In this document: piece after piece, positions 1-15,000 of the stretch
How the letters are laid out: each line of letters opens with the position of its first letter
Numbering within the stretch: position 1 is the stretch's first letter
DNA from: Ciona savignyi
Lineage: Eukaryota > Chordata > Ascidiacea > Phlebobranchia > Cionidae
Length of the DNA: 64,000 bases
Direction of reading: 5' to 3'
Assembly (NCBI GenBank): GCA_000149265.1
Contig: CH003129.1
Span: forward strand, 58,072-122,071
Translations under genes and position numbers: made by a program
Notes under the pieces: generated by a model
What the model saw: only the letters and a program-made list of their open reading frames with translations
What the model was told of the DNA's origin: nothing
The model's database searches: none

Positions 1-3000
1 CGCCCGCTTCACCCACGCTGCACAAATCCTCGTCAATGTCCGACCTCGATTACGAGTCAGCAATTTACGCCCTGCTGAGTCAGCAAGACCCGTTTTACGA
101 CCGAACCCCATGGTTCAGCATTGTAGGAAGGTGGGGCTCGTTGTCACGTAAACCCCCAAAACACAATGCATGTTCTGCACAACCACACGCATGAAACGCT
201 CACATCGCATGTTTCAAGTTGATCTGAATTATTGATGATCGCAGCCATTTCACCGTAATCCATACCTTCCTAAGGAATCCCAAGCAAAGTACCAGATGCA
301 GAATTTAAACAAATGCACTGGATAAATGTTGTGCATTTGTCGATTGCGTTGTTTGCTATTGTAACCCGCATTATTCGTTTCACCACGCACATACACCCAG
401 GGGTTTCGTCTATCTAAGCAACTTGCTTGTTCCCGTGCCACTTGTCCATAAGATGGCGGTAGTCAGCGAAACGGGCGAGGTCAAAGGTTACCTTCGTGTT
501 GCTGTTCAACCAATCATTGGTGAGTACCCGGCCCAGTGCTGCGCTTATTTTTTTACAGTGTTGCCAAATATTTTTTGTTGCTGGTAGACAGTGTTGCCAA
601 ACTATTTTTTGTCGGTAGACAGTGTTGCCAAACTATTTTTTGTCGGTAGACAGTGTTTATTTTTTGCAAATTTAACCCCCTTTTCGCACAAGATGCTGTC
701 GTTAATAAGCATTTTCAATCTTAATCGCAGACACCAAACGCTACCATAGTGATCAGTGGAACAACACAACCATCCGATACACAAGTCGTAGACAATCAGC
801 CACTGCGCACGTCAAGTTTGATCACATCTACATTGAAGTAAGCCAATTAGTTCTTGCATATTACTTTAGACAATTTCTTGCTCAGCTTAAGGCCTTTATG
901 TGATATCTATGACTGCTTGACTGTGTGCACAAGGTGTTGTTTGTCGCGTTTTTGGTCATTTTTCCTAAAACGCCCGATTATTGTATTATTAAAATGTCTG
1001 TCGTCCTCATATCAGACCCTATTGGAAAGACTGTCAACTTTACATGTAACCTCTTCATTTTTTAAACACAATTCTCTAATTTGATGTCATACTCTTGTAA
1101 GTGAAGAACAACACATTTAGTTTCGGGCCAAACTACAAGAAATTTCCAAAATTATCTTAAAAATCAGTAACACAAACACATTTAATTTCGCAGTAACCCA
1201 ATCACATTTAACAACACATTTAGTTTCGGGCCAAACTACAAGAAATTTCCCAAAATTACATTAAAAATCAAACGCAACACAAAAATATATAACAAAAGTA
1301 ACTATCAGTTAAGTTGTGACATCGTTTTCATCTGTATCCTTCTCAGGACGAAGAGTTTGACTCCACATCCCTGATTGACGAGGATGGTGATGTGAGGGTG
1401 GTGGAGGGGAGAGGATCGAACGAGAGCTCCATCATGGAGGATGAGAAGGGAGGAGCAAAGTCGTTGGATGACTCAGCATCGTTTGATGATGCGTTTGTCT
1501 TCGATGGTATGAACCATCAAAAAAACTGAAGTTTCTATTCAACAAAAAATTCTAAAAATTTTTTATTCAACAAAACAATTTTATTCAACCAAAAATTTCT
1601 ATTCAACAAAAAATTTCTATTCAACAAAAAATTTCTATTCAACAAAAATTTTTATTCAACAAAAAAAATTTATTCAACAAAAAATTTCTTTTCAACAAAA
1701 TAATTTTATTCAACAAAAATATCTTTTCAACAAAAATTTTTATTCAACAAAAATTTTTATTCAACAAAAAAATTTTATTCAACAAAAAATTTCTATTCAA
1801 CAAAAAAATTTTATTCAACAAAATTATCTATTTAACAAATATAAAACATTTGGTATCATGATTCTGTCTACCTGACTGTGAGCACCTGGTGTTATCCAGA
1901 TTGATTAAGATAATATGAGTTTGCCATAATCAGAATGGGAGTTGTTCTGTTTTAAAATACTTATAACTATGAACTTTAAACTTTACATATCTGTTTATTA
2001 TGTTTATTTGACAACATTTTAAGATGTGATACCAATAACAATAAACGGAACGAATTTGACTTGCAGTTTATATTTATTTGTCTTTGTTATTTATTTCCAA
2101 CAATTTTACTTATTTTTACTTTAACTGCTAATCTCCAAAAATGCAATCACTAAGTGTGGCCTGAATTCTAATGGTCGCTCAAGTACTGTCATCAATACAT
2201 CGTCAGTTTTTAAGTTTTATCAACTGATCCAACTGCACTCCTCAGGCTCCCAGCAACCCTTGCATGCAAGTCACCTTGAAATCGGTTCAGAGTTTCAATT
2301 TCGAATCACAATTCTCGACGCAATCGGAGTGTCTACCACTTACGCTGACATATTCTGCCAATTCAAGTCAGTATTTTTTAATAACCCATAGGAGTGAATT
2401 TTTTGGAAATAATCAAATAATCATCTTTTTTGAAATAATCATGGGGGTGGAAAAAGGACCCAGTATTCTTTGAAATAATCATGGTAATGGGAAAAGGACA
2501 TAGTTTATTGCCTAGGAAAATTGGTGGATTAACTTGTGGTCGCAATCGAGTTTGAAGGGCCTCTACTTTGCTTCATAAAAGTTTAATCCATTCTGGAAAG
2601 TATGAAATATCTTGACATGATCTCCTAGGTGCTTGACCTGGAAACTGACACAATCTAAAAAAATAGATGTAGATCGAATTTGACGGGTAGTGCTATTGGT
2701 TCGATTACTGATTTGAAGAGCATTTTTTAATCATTTATGCCTATATTGATGCTGCTTTAGAAAATACAGTGAGCACACTGGTGATACTGGGGTTTAGTTT
2801 TGCATTTTCGACTGTCCCATTAAATTGAAATTTCCTCAAAAAAGATTGTTGCCCTGGAATATAGTTTTAAAAAAGTGATTTTTGTCATACAATTTTACAC
2901 ATTTAATAATTTTGATTTTTAAATAAAAAAGGTAAATATTGTAATAAAATCTCTCCATTTGTTTAACCATGTTTTGTTACAACATCTGTTATCGCTGTTT

Positions 3001-6000
3001 TTTCCAGCTTTCTGAACCGCCATGAAGAATCGTTTTCCACCGAACCACTGAAGAACACAGGGAAAGGGGCTCCACTGGGTTTCTACCATGTTCAAAATGT
3101 AAGGCAACTTGCAGACTGATGTGTAAAGTACATTATAATACCAACCCTGCCACCTAGGTGTTTAAGATGACTCTTTATGAACAACACTTAGGTGTCGTAA
3201 CAATACTTTAGTGTAAAGTTTTTTATTATGCTCTTGAGTTGGATATTTCTAAATTGTAATTGATTATAAACCAATAAAATGTTATCTTGATGAAGTATTT
3301 TTATATGTATGGTCTGAGCCATAGATAATTTTCCAAATTTAATACGGTCTTGCCATTCAGAGAAGTCAACCACTCCATTTACTAAAGGGGGGGCTATTTG
3401 GCCATTAATGTAAACCTATGTTGACCCCAGTTACCCTAGTTATGTGTCAAACTAACGTTTTACCAACTAGGTATTGTTTCAAATTTAAAAAGAAATGGTA
3501 TTCAAAAGTCAACCACTCCATAATAGTTCTGGTGAATTTGTAGAGCCTACTTGGTATTTTTGCGATTTTTGAGAAAATTTTTATTGTTGGGGTTGCAGAG
3601 ATTATTGTGTCACTATGATAAACCCGTGTTGACCCCCCTTACCACCTTTCACCAGGTTTGTGTCAAAGTGACCCAACGTTTCATCGACTACATAAGCACG
3701 CAGCCGATTGTGTTTGAAGTGTTCGGTCACTACTCCCACCACCCACTACATGACGATAGCAAGGATATGGAAACGTGAGTGGAATTAATTTACATGTTGT
3801 ATGACTGACTGTACAATTCTAAAAGGTGGAATTACGGAGTAAATAATAAGATAAATAAACATTTTTTATTACTAAACAACTTTTCTGTTGATCATATCAT
3901 GCTTACAACAATAGTTTTTTGTACAGAAGCTTCTAACCTAAGGTGACTTAGCCGAAAAATGACATGAAAAACAGCCGGCAGTTAAAGGGTTAAGTTACAA
4001 ACACGGTTCATTTTAAAATTAGAAAGAATGGGAATATTTAAAATAATCACTAACTGACTATAATAGCACTGGGTTTAACTTAAATAATGAGGTGAATTTT
4101 AAAAAGTTTAAAAAATGTTAGTCCAGTATTTTATTTTTGCATTTTTTTTATTTCTGTCATTCAGTATTAAAGGATGTTTTAAGTTTTGCATTTTATATTG
4201 CAACTAACTGTTTTCTAAAGGAATGCCACTTCTAGTTTTAACTTGCTCAAGGATATTTTACCCAACTATACAGAAACAATTAGGTTAACAGCTTTATGGC
4301 TATAAAACATAAATGTTGCAGTAAGTTACTTGCTGAGGGATATTTTGCCCAACAAAACCACTTCTATAATGACGTTAATATATCAGAGCCGTATATATAT
4401 TAGAGTTACGTTAATATATCAGATAACTGCTCTAATCACCCCTTAACCCCCATTTTCCCCAGTTTATTGCAAACCCGAAGACCCTCCCCCATGAACCTTG
4501 CCCCGCTCTCTAAACCCGGTGAGTTACCCACTTTTTAACCCCGCAATATGTTTAATATTTATTGTCTATTTTGGAATAAAGCCATTGGCATGAAAAATAT
4601 TGACTTCGAGGTAAAATGAAACTGGTTAACCTTAAATTAATGTATTTGCTATTATCCATGCACATAATTTTTGCTTACTCTAAATAATTTTAATCAATAA
4701 AGTTGCTTGCGAGTATTGGTTAACACAGTTAAATTTATAAAAAATATGAGGGGAAATTTTTTTTGTGAAATTTAGGGAAAATGCTGCTTATAGTAACTGA
4801 TTGGTATCAAAACTAGATGCCAGTTAACTGTTTTGAGTTTATGACTCGGTGTAAATATGTAGATGTCTGTGTCAAATAGTCATATTTAGTTGAGAATTTC
4901 TGTAAATTTGTAGATATCTGTGTCAAAAAAAATTTAACCTTCCCATCAGGCGTTTTTGTAATATGCAGTTTTGCCATGATTTTTTCCTTTTTTCCCAGTA
5001 CCATCGTTAACACTGGACAGCAACCTCGAAGATGGTTGCAGTGTTGCCAGTCGCACCCAGAGCGCGTATGACCTTATGATCTGGTTCGAAATTTGTGAGC
5101 TGGAAACACGTGGAGAGTAAGTCTATCTATATATATAAGTGCTGTGATGTCATAATGAATATTATGGTGTCATTTTCTCCCATGAGTATTGTTATTTCCT
5201 ATCATGCAACAGCAGTCCATGCACTAAGTAGCTTCAACGACCCAAGAATGGATTATTTGATTTCTTTAATTGAGTTTTGTCTAGTCCATCTAATCCTATA
5301 TCGTCTACTGTAACATTATACTGCTATTCCATACACTTTATATTGATTGATGCTGTTATCCATGGCAAGCATATAATGTGGACGGTAATGCTTAGTTTTT
5401 AAAATGACTTTATCATGATTTATAACTAAAATTATTTAAGACTTGTTGTTTATTAAATGTAAAATAAATTTAATTGGTGAAACAAATATTAATATGTTAT
5501 TGGATAGTATAAAATATTATTGTTTATTTACGTGAATGGAAAAACCATATTTGCGTTATCACAAGTGCAATTGTCAGATTACCTCAAGCCCGCCGCCGGG
5601 TTACTATTGCAGTTTGTTATGTACAATTTAGACGTTACTTTAACTTGGTAATACCCATTATTTTAGTTTGTTCAAACAATGTCTGTTAAGTGGCTTGTCC
5701 AAGGACACAACCGACCAGCTAGTGAACAGTTTTGTCAGCTTACTGGTGCTCATGCAATGCGTTGTGTATGATTCAAACGTTCCTTTAATTCTGTAGAATC
5801 CATTAATGCTTTGGGTCCAGGCAATGTTAACTAAGTACCAAGGACAAAAATGTGAACGGTCGCAAATATATTGGTTTTACTGTTTTGATTCAAAGTATCA
5901 AGTTATTTTGTGCATTTTAGAGTTTTAAAGTTACATTTTGTTCATAATACCAACGAACCATACGCGCAGGTACACCCCAGTGACAGTGGAACACCGTGGC

Positions 6001-9000
6001 GATATAAGCAACAACACAGGCGTGTTCCTGCTGCACCAGGGGATCCAACGGCGCATCGCCGTCACCATCGTGCACGAGCACGGGCCGGAGCTCGTGTGGA
6101 GGGACGTGAAGGAAGTGGTTGTTGGTGAGTGGCAGGGGTCGGGGTGCTTTGTGCATTTGCGATCGTTAGTTAACCTGTTTTTAAATGGACATTTGCTAGT
6201 TTTCATTAGATATCCTATTGTCCAGGGTGAAAAAAAACGTTTTTAAATGGACATTTGCTAGTTTTCATTAGATATCCTATTGTCCAGGGTGAAAAAAAAA
6301 CGTTTTTAAATGGACGTTTGCTAGTTTTCATTAGATATCCTATTGTCCAGGGTGAAAAAAACGTTTTTAAATGGACATTTGCTAGTTTTCATTAGATATC
6401 CTATTGTCCAGGGTGAAAAAAACGTTTTTAAATGGACATTTGCTAGTTTTCATTAGATATCCTATTGTCCAGGGTGAAAAAAAAACGTTTTTAAATGGAC
6501 GTTTGCTAGTTTTCATTAGATATCCTATTGTCCAGGGTGAAAAAAAAAAACGTTTTTAAATGGACGTTTGCTAGTTTTCATTAGATATCCTATTGTCCAG
6601 GGTGAAAAAAAAAACGTTTTTAAATGGACGTTTGCTAGTTTTCATTAGATATCCTATTGTCCAGGGTGAAAAAAAAACGTTTTTAAATGGACGTTTGCTA
6701 GTTTTCATTAGATATCCTATTGTCCAGGGTGAAAAAAAAAGTTTTTAAATGGACGTTTGCTAGTTTTCATTAGATATCCTATTGTCCAGGGTGAAAAAAA
6801 AACGTTTTTAAATGGATGTTTGCTAGTTTTCATTAGATATCCTATTGTCCAGGGTGAAAAAAAAACGGTTTTAAATGGATGTTTGCTAGTTTTCATTAGA
6901 TATCCTATTGTCCAGGGTGAAAAAAAAAACGTTTTTAAATGGATGTTTGCTAGTTTTCATTAGATATCCTATTGTCCAGGGTGAAAAAAAACGTTTTTAA
7001 ATGGACGTTTGCTAGTTTTCATTAGATATCCTATTGTCCAGGGTGAAAAAAAAACGTTTTTAAATGGACGTTTGCTAGTTTTCATTAAATATCCTATTGT
7101 CCAGGGTGAAAAAAACGTTTTTAAATGGACGTTCGCTAGTTTTCATTAGATATCCTATTGTCCAGGGTGACAAAAAAACGTTTTTAAATGGACGTTCGCT
7201 AGTTTTCATTAGATATCCTATTGTCCAGGGTGAAAAAAAACGTTTTTAAATGGACGTTTGCTAGTTTTCATTAGATATCCTATTGTCCAGGGTGAAAAAA
7301 AACGTTTTTAAATGGATGTTTGCAGGTTTAGTGGGTACAACAATGGGATACTGGGTTTTTTCTTGGAAATAAAATGTGCATTATCAACGCTGAAATAAGT
7401 TTTTTAAATGGGTATTTTGTGGATTTTTGCAAAAGCTGGTNNNNNNNNNNNNNNNNNNNNNNNNNNNNNNNNNNNNNNNNNNNNNNNNNNNNNNNNNNNN
7501 NNNNNNNNNNNNNNNNNNNNNNNNNNNNNNNNNNNNNNNNNNNNNNNNNNNNNNNNNNNNNNNNNNNNNNNNNNNNNNNNNNNNNNNNNNNNNNNNNNNN
7601 NNNNNNNNNNNNNNNNNNNNNNNNNNNNNNNNNNNNNNNNNNNNNNNNNNNNNNNNNNNNNNNNNNNNNNNNNNNNNNNNNNCGAATGTTTGCAGGTTTA
7701 ACTAATGTTTGCTGGTTTAGTGGGTAATGGAATGGAAATCTATGTTTGTTCCTGGAAAGTGTGCATGGGCGATCAACAGATTGCATGTTGTCCAGAATGG
7801 AAAAAAACGCATCTTTACTGATGTTTGCTGGTTTTAGTGAATATTGGGATAAAGTACTGTATTTATTTTTTTATTTTCCCTGAAATTGTGTATGCATGGG
7901 TTATCGTCAGATCACCTGTTGTCTAGGCCGGGGAAACGGTTTTAAATGGAAGTTTGCAGAAGAATAATTGCAAAAAAATGGATGTTTGCACTTTTTTAAT
8001 GGAAGTTTTAGGGTCCCTTTTGACCATATATGTCTGCTTAGCGCTGCTAATGTCTTACAGCCTTTTTCTACTGGCTTTTGTAATAATTAATTAACAATAC
8101 AGGTAGGATCCGTAACAAACTTGACCCTGAAGAAAGTACAAGCTCAACCGACAACATATTATCGCTGAGTTTGTTACCCGGGCATTATGTCTACCCACCC
8201 ATTGATGACAGGTGCGTTGTTATCCTTGTTGATTATGTTGAATGCTTTGTTGATGCATGTGTTGACAGTTGACAACCATGTTTAACCCCTTCATACCCAT
8301 GTTGAACACTTTGTTGATCCCTGTGTTGACAGTTGCCTACCATGTTCAACCCTATATTGATATCCGTGTTGGAAACCTTCATACCGCTGTTGAATACTTT
8401 GTAGATATCCATGTTAAACCCTTTGTTGATGCATGTGTTGATAGTTGACACCCATGTACAACCCTATATTGATACCCGTGTTGATAACATGTAGTGGTAT
8501 TGAAATTAACTACTAGGTAGTTGGTTGTTTCCTCAATCTAGTTACTTACGGCATATTTATTGCATATAAGATTTAATAGATTATAAAGAAACGGGTTTAT
8601 ATGATATAAAACATATTGCAATTGCTCTGTTTACTAACTTTGTGTAGGATGATAATACTCCAGATAATATATTAACTGCCTTTTTCCATCCATGCGGTAC
8701 ATTTGAGTATCCTATCCTATCCATTGTTTTAATATTTTATTTTTTACAGGATTTCTTATGGCAGGGATACCAGGTAAGAGATTAACATTGCTTTCTGTGA
8801 TAAAAACATACAAATACAATGGCAATATAATTTGTCTCTATACTTACTACCCATGTCATGTAATCTTATATTTGTATTAATCATTTCTACACATATATAT
8901 TTGCTATTAACCTAAAAAAGTTATCGTTTTTCCATTGTGTAGTTGGTTACAAAGCATATTATAGATACAGTGGATGCTGCTTAATGTGATCACATTTGTT

Positions 9001-12000
9001 AACACCAAAAATGATAACATTAACCGAAAAAGCTAAAATTGCTATTTTATCGTTCAATAGGCCTAGGTGTCGCAAAAATAAATTTAAATACAATACAACT
9101 CTAAAGAAATATTTAAATGTCCTTTATTGCCCGAACAATAAGACTAACCAAAATTAAGTCAGCTTTTCGATCTCCTTTTTCCAAACTCACCAGATTAAAG
9201 CTTGCCGCGAAATTATCACCCAGTTCATTTGCTTTTTCATCGTCCCGACAATTCCAGTTTCAATGTTTATAGGTTTCTCAGGTGGCTAATCGTCAAAGCT
9301 TGGCATTTATGTGAGAAGTTAACAAAATTAGTCTCTACGTTTGGGACGTTTTGGTAAAATTGATAACAATAACCGATGTACTGATCACAGTAAGCGGCAT
9401 ATTTGCAATGCATATTGTACGTTCGGGCGGGGATCAGGAATTCCGATAATATTAACCGATTGATAACATTATCCGTGATTACATTAAGCGGCATCTACTG
9501 TAGTTTGATACATGTATAGTAATAACTCACAAGGTAAAGGGCTTTTTACAAGGGTTATGAAGACCCTTTAACAAGGGTTATAACTATACATGTAGCAAAC
9601 TACACCTAGTAGAAATTTAATGAACTCACATTAAGTTTGCTTAACTTCTTCGTGTATAATTCACAACCCTTCTACAAATATGCTACCTATTTTTTCACAC
9701 ATAATTTACTATCCGTCTGCACGTTTCAAGAACCTTGTGTTCTTCACAGGACTTTCTACCGGTTCGAGTCTTCCTGGGACAGCTCCCTTCACAACTCCAG
9801 CCTCCTAAACCGGGTCACCCCGGGGGGAGAGAAGGTCTATATCACCGTCACCCTCTATCTTGAGGTGGGTTGTGGGTTCCTGGGTTGAAATGTGATCAGT
9901 CGCCACATTAGCTTGATTTCCTCAAAAGTCGAAAAGGTTGCCTGTTCATTTTAAGTCAGGTCATAAGCTTCTGCCTTAAAATTAAGTCGCCACGTTAGCT
10001 TAATTGCCAATAGTCGAAGGGTTACCTGGTTATTTCAAGTTTTGTAAGGTTCTGGCTTAAAATGTAGTATCCTTAACTTTAACTTAGTCGCGCCAAAATT
10101 CAAAAGGCCGTTTGATCGAGTCACATTGATTGCTCACTGATCAGTCTGTGCTGAGTTAAAGTAAACCCCCTTTTACGTAAAAAAAAACGATTACAATATG
10201 CTGCGATTGAAGATTCCACATTCGCCAGATTACAAATGACCACCAAACCCATTAGTAGCATACTATTTTGCAAGAGCAGTTCATTGTGCTATGAGTTGCC
10301 TGCGTTAAGCTTCCGTGTGAGAAAACGAACCGTTTTAAAAAATTACAAAAAAAACGGTCAAATACATCTAAAACGTTTTAGATTTATTTTACCAGTGTGA
10401 TATAACTAGCCGTTTTAGATACATAACTTAGTGTTTTAAATATATTTTACCGTTTTTTATTTAATTTAAACTAATTTAAAAATTCTCATTTTGGTTGAAC
10501 TTTAACCAAACAGTATGGTGTATATCGAATTTTCTTATCTCGTCAAATAGAACAAATTTTTGAATTTAAACAAATTTTGAATTTGAAAATTTAAATTTTT
10601 GAAACTAAAACAATTTTTTTAAATTGAAGAATTTTGTTTTAATTTTTGGAAATGAAACAAGTTTTTGTCTCAACATATGACGACATATTCCTGACAGTTG
10701 GACAACTGCGCATCGCCAGTCGTCATATCGAAGGACTTGTGTCTCATCGTCTGCAACCGGGACGCCAAGCTAGGAACTCCACGGACACTTCGGAGTCTCT
10801 TTAACGGTTCCTATCGGGCTGTTGACAGGTAAGTCACAATCGTTGGTACACGTCACAGTCGATGCTATCACGTCACAGTCGCTAAGACACGTCACAGTCG
10901 CTGCTATCACGTCACAGTCGCTGCTATCACGTCACAATCTCCGTTAAATGGCGCTGATGAATTAGTTAGTATGAATATAGAAAATGCGTATTAATAAAAA
11001 CTTTTTTAGTGTTTGTAAGGAGATAATATCCCAATATGTACAAAACGCTCAAAAAAGTCGAAATGTGTCTTACATTAAGTGATTAGGCTTTAATTCTAAT
11101 TAAATCAAATCAGACATTTTCTTCATCACCAAATAAAGTTAGCGTTAGTTCTGGGGTTAAAACTAGTGTCCGGGGCAGGGCTAGAATCAGTTTTAAAAGT
11201 TTCAGAAAGCAGTCCTCTCCTCTCTTTTTACCTTTTAGAAAAAGTAAAAAGGCTGTCGCACTAACATCGATCGTATCATGGTGGACTATGCTTTGCAAAC
11301 CAATATAACAGGACTGGATAATAAGATTAGCCAAGTTGTAAAACAGTATTGTCATTCCTAACGCTACTACACATTTTTCGGGCGGTTAGATATATTCTTT
11401 TAGAAATATTCGCCGATTTCTTCAAACTAGTGTTAAATTCCGGCACTTCTAAGGGGAGTGCTGTATTAATTTCAGTGATCGTGTGTTTTCTATCGTTAAA
11501 AGGACTTCGCGTTACCTTCCATCCATTATTCATGTTGTTTATCGCAGCAACCGCGTCACCGGGGTCTACGAGCTCGCGCTCAAGCACAACGACCAGAAGG
11601 GTCTCGGCAGCCCGGGCATGCGGAGAAGGCGCCGTCGCGTCATCGACACGTCATCAACCTACGTCAGAGGCGAGGAAAATCTCGCCGGGTGGCGCCCGAG
11701 AGGCGACAGCTTGATTTTCGAGCACCAGCAGCAGTTGAATCGGTTCCATAAAGTGCTGCAGGTAAGTCGCGATTATCAGGACAACACTTAAAGTAGGGAA
11801 AGAGGAAGGAGCGAAACTGCTCGACAAAAATGTGAAAATTAATTCTAACCCTGCCCTAAACACTCATCTCAACCCTAGAACTAATCTTAACTTCAACCCC
11901 AACTTTAAAACAATTCTAATGCCCTAATGTCCATTTTAGTCAGCAGTTTTCGGCCTTTCCTCTTTCCCATTAATTTCTTTTTTCCATAAATTTGAACCCT

Positions 12001-15000
12001 CCTCTAAACCCTAATTTTATCCCTAAAACTATTAAACTCCAACCCCCATATTTAAAACTAACTCTAATGTCCTAATCTTCATTTTGGTGTGCAGTTTTCC
12101 TGTCTCCCCTCTTAGTTTTTTCCCAATAAAAGCATGCATACGTAGCCATTACGTCACACCAAATAACGTAATGCCGTGACGCACGCGCTGAATCGACGAA
12201 ATACGAATTGGTTTCCCCGTGTCTAGCCACCTCGTGCATATTTCATGCGCCGTACACTGCAGGTGGAGAAAACGCGTCACATCCTGCTTCTCCAAGACAC
12301 CGTGAGATCGGATCAATCCGCCGCCTTTACGGGAAGATCATACGAACCAGTGGGCAGCGAATCAGAAGCTAGGAACGTAGACGACGAATTTGAACCAGCC
12401 AATCAGCGCATAGGAAGCTCGCACAGGTTTTTCGATCTCAAATTATCGCAAAAACGACGCAAATAACGATTTTTTCGACTTACAGCGTTCACAGTTTATC
12501 GTCGGCCTTCGCCAAGGACAAACTGAACGGCGTCATTTTACGCTCCAGCGGTTTTGGTGTGCATCGAAGCATGACGATAGACGGAGTGGCGAAATCAAAC
12601 GACCCCGACAAGGACACCGACTGTACGGAGCGTGAGCGCCAGCTAGCGGACAAGGTAAGTTGCTCTTTTCAAGTTTAACCCAATGGGTTGCATACTTTTT
12701 TGTGTGGCAGAATAGTTAACACGACCGATGGATATACCGCTTACCTATATAAAAAAATACAGTATTAGCGACGAGCCCATCATGGTTTAGAAACTTAGCT
12801 CTGTTAAAAAATGTTTTGGGAATTCCCCCCACCCCCTAAACCACCCATGTACCCACAGTGCATCCGGCTGATGCAGTATCGACTCCCTTCTTTCTTCGAC
12901 TGCCATGATCTCGCTCAGGTAACCTGGAATTCATATTTTACACACTATTCCTTCCCCTGCGTAGAAATCCCGGTTTATCGCATTATTCCCTGAGTTTGGC
13001 ACCGACCGCCGTTTATTATCGATTTTTATCGAAACGGGGCGCGTTACTCGGTTTATGGCTGGTCTGTTTCTTTATTTTGACTTTTTTATTATTCCATACC
13101 ATACACCAAACGTTAACAACACACCAAACGTTTTATACCGAATTTAAATGGAGAAAACGTAATGACCAATGTTGCAAATGCAATTTTAAACCCCGTAGAT
13201 TGCAATGCTGTCCTATGGTATCCTGTGCCTGCAGTCGACTTATGGCCGCGATTTTAACACTCTAGTCTTTACTATTTATTCGGAATGACCCATTATTATC
13301 GACTGTACCAAACGCATGTTACGTGGCCGTAAACAGAACGAAAAAAAAAAACTAGTTTGGATGGGGATTGAACCTAGCAACCTTCCGGCCACCACGCCGA
13401 CCGGTTACGTTACACCAGTGCTTCTCAAATGGTGCGCCACAGAGTTTAGCTAGGTGCGCCACACTTGCATTTCGTAAATTTACGACAGAGTGTACATAGA
13501 TCATAAACTACTAAATGGTTAAGTGTCTAGTTCGTTCTTTTCCATTGAACATTAGTTCTACATAACTTTCAAAACGCAAGAGCGCTCAAGACACAGTAAT
13601 TTCGTTATGTGGAAAATTCGGTGATGAAATTATTTAAATTAAACTTTTATTTTCCATATTTTTTCTAAATTGTTCGAGTATTTAGCATATTGTTTTGACT
13701 CCCCGTGCAAAGTGCGCCCGTTCGTTTCTTAATTGGTCTCGGGTGCGCCACGAGGTCAAAAAGATCGAGAAACACTACGTTACACACACCACTATCCACA
13801 GGAACAATCGAACAACGACAGTGGAATCGGCGGCGAGTCATTCATCACTCCTTCCAACTCCGGTGTCAACATCGTTCAGAGCAACAGCATCATATTCACT
13901 GATGAAAGCGGAGGGGTCGGCAGGTATGGTGCCGTGTTCGAATCTCGTCCTTGACGTGTTTTATTTGCTTGAACAAAAACTCGTGTTCGAATCTTTGTTT
14001 TACGTTTGATTATAAGATTTCCTTGGATGGGATAGGATGTTCCGGTTTTAACCTGTGGATCGGAAAAGAACGTTATCACTTGGGGAATCTTTAGATTGAG
14101 ATTACATGGCGTCTTTTTCACCGGTTTACTGGAGCTATTGCTGTGTGTTGTACGATTTGATTGAGACAATTTACTTTGTTTAGTTAAACTCAATTATCTA
14201 CGGGGTCGAGATGCCATTTGTTTACTTGGGGTATAATCGTGTATATTTTCGCGGATGTGAAATCTAAGTCGGTATTACGGAAAAAATCAAGTTCTACGTA
14301 CTGTTACAATGCCTGTCAAATTTAGTTTCACCCTCTTTATTTGACGTGGTGCATGTTTCGATGCGGTGAACACTTGCACCCACTGTCCCCGCAATAGGCG
14401 CCAACTTAAATGACGTAATCCCTCAGCAGCCGCCCGTCGGTCGGGAAGTTGGATTTATCGTGGGACTCTGATGGTTCCACGCCGACCGCCAGCTCGTCCA
14501 CCACGCCCGATTATAGCGATCTCACGTGGAAGACGTCGCTCAGATATCTTCCTGCTGTCACCGAAGTCCGAATCAGGTTTGTCGAGTTGTTTTTACCGAG
14601 ACAAGTTTCGAACCCGCAATAGGTCGGTCACGAATTTTTAAGAATAATTTATAATGAAAACAACTTTGCGTGCCAACCATTGTTATGTACGGTTTGCATA
14701 GTCAACTACCTAATTTGAATATTAGTAATTAAGACTGTTGATTTGCATGCTTTACTAATTTTAAGACTTGATTTTGTGCAGCGTGTACAGTTTGAGTTTT
14801 GCACAAACTATAGATTTTTGAGTGCGCGTAAACTCACGCGGCGTGCCATGAAAAAACCTCTCAGGCCAGGGATTGCCGACCCTTACTGTATATGAATATT
14901 TTGTTAAGTTTCGTTATATTTAACGGGTAAGTTTCAATAAACACGAGAAAGGTACCTTCCTTAGACGGTTTCGTATAGATCTATGTATATCACTCGCACA

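Noticed and set aside
6757-6963. ORF with repeated [14 protein letters not shown]
   Set aside because: Pure product of the 60-bp minisatellite; no start context or flanking exons.
6170-7330. CRISPR array
   Set aside because: Regular units but no unique spacers: the whole 60 bp repeats. Context is a eukaryotic intron.
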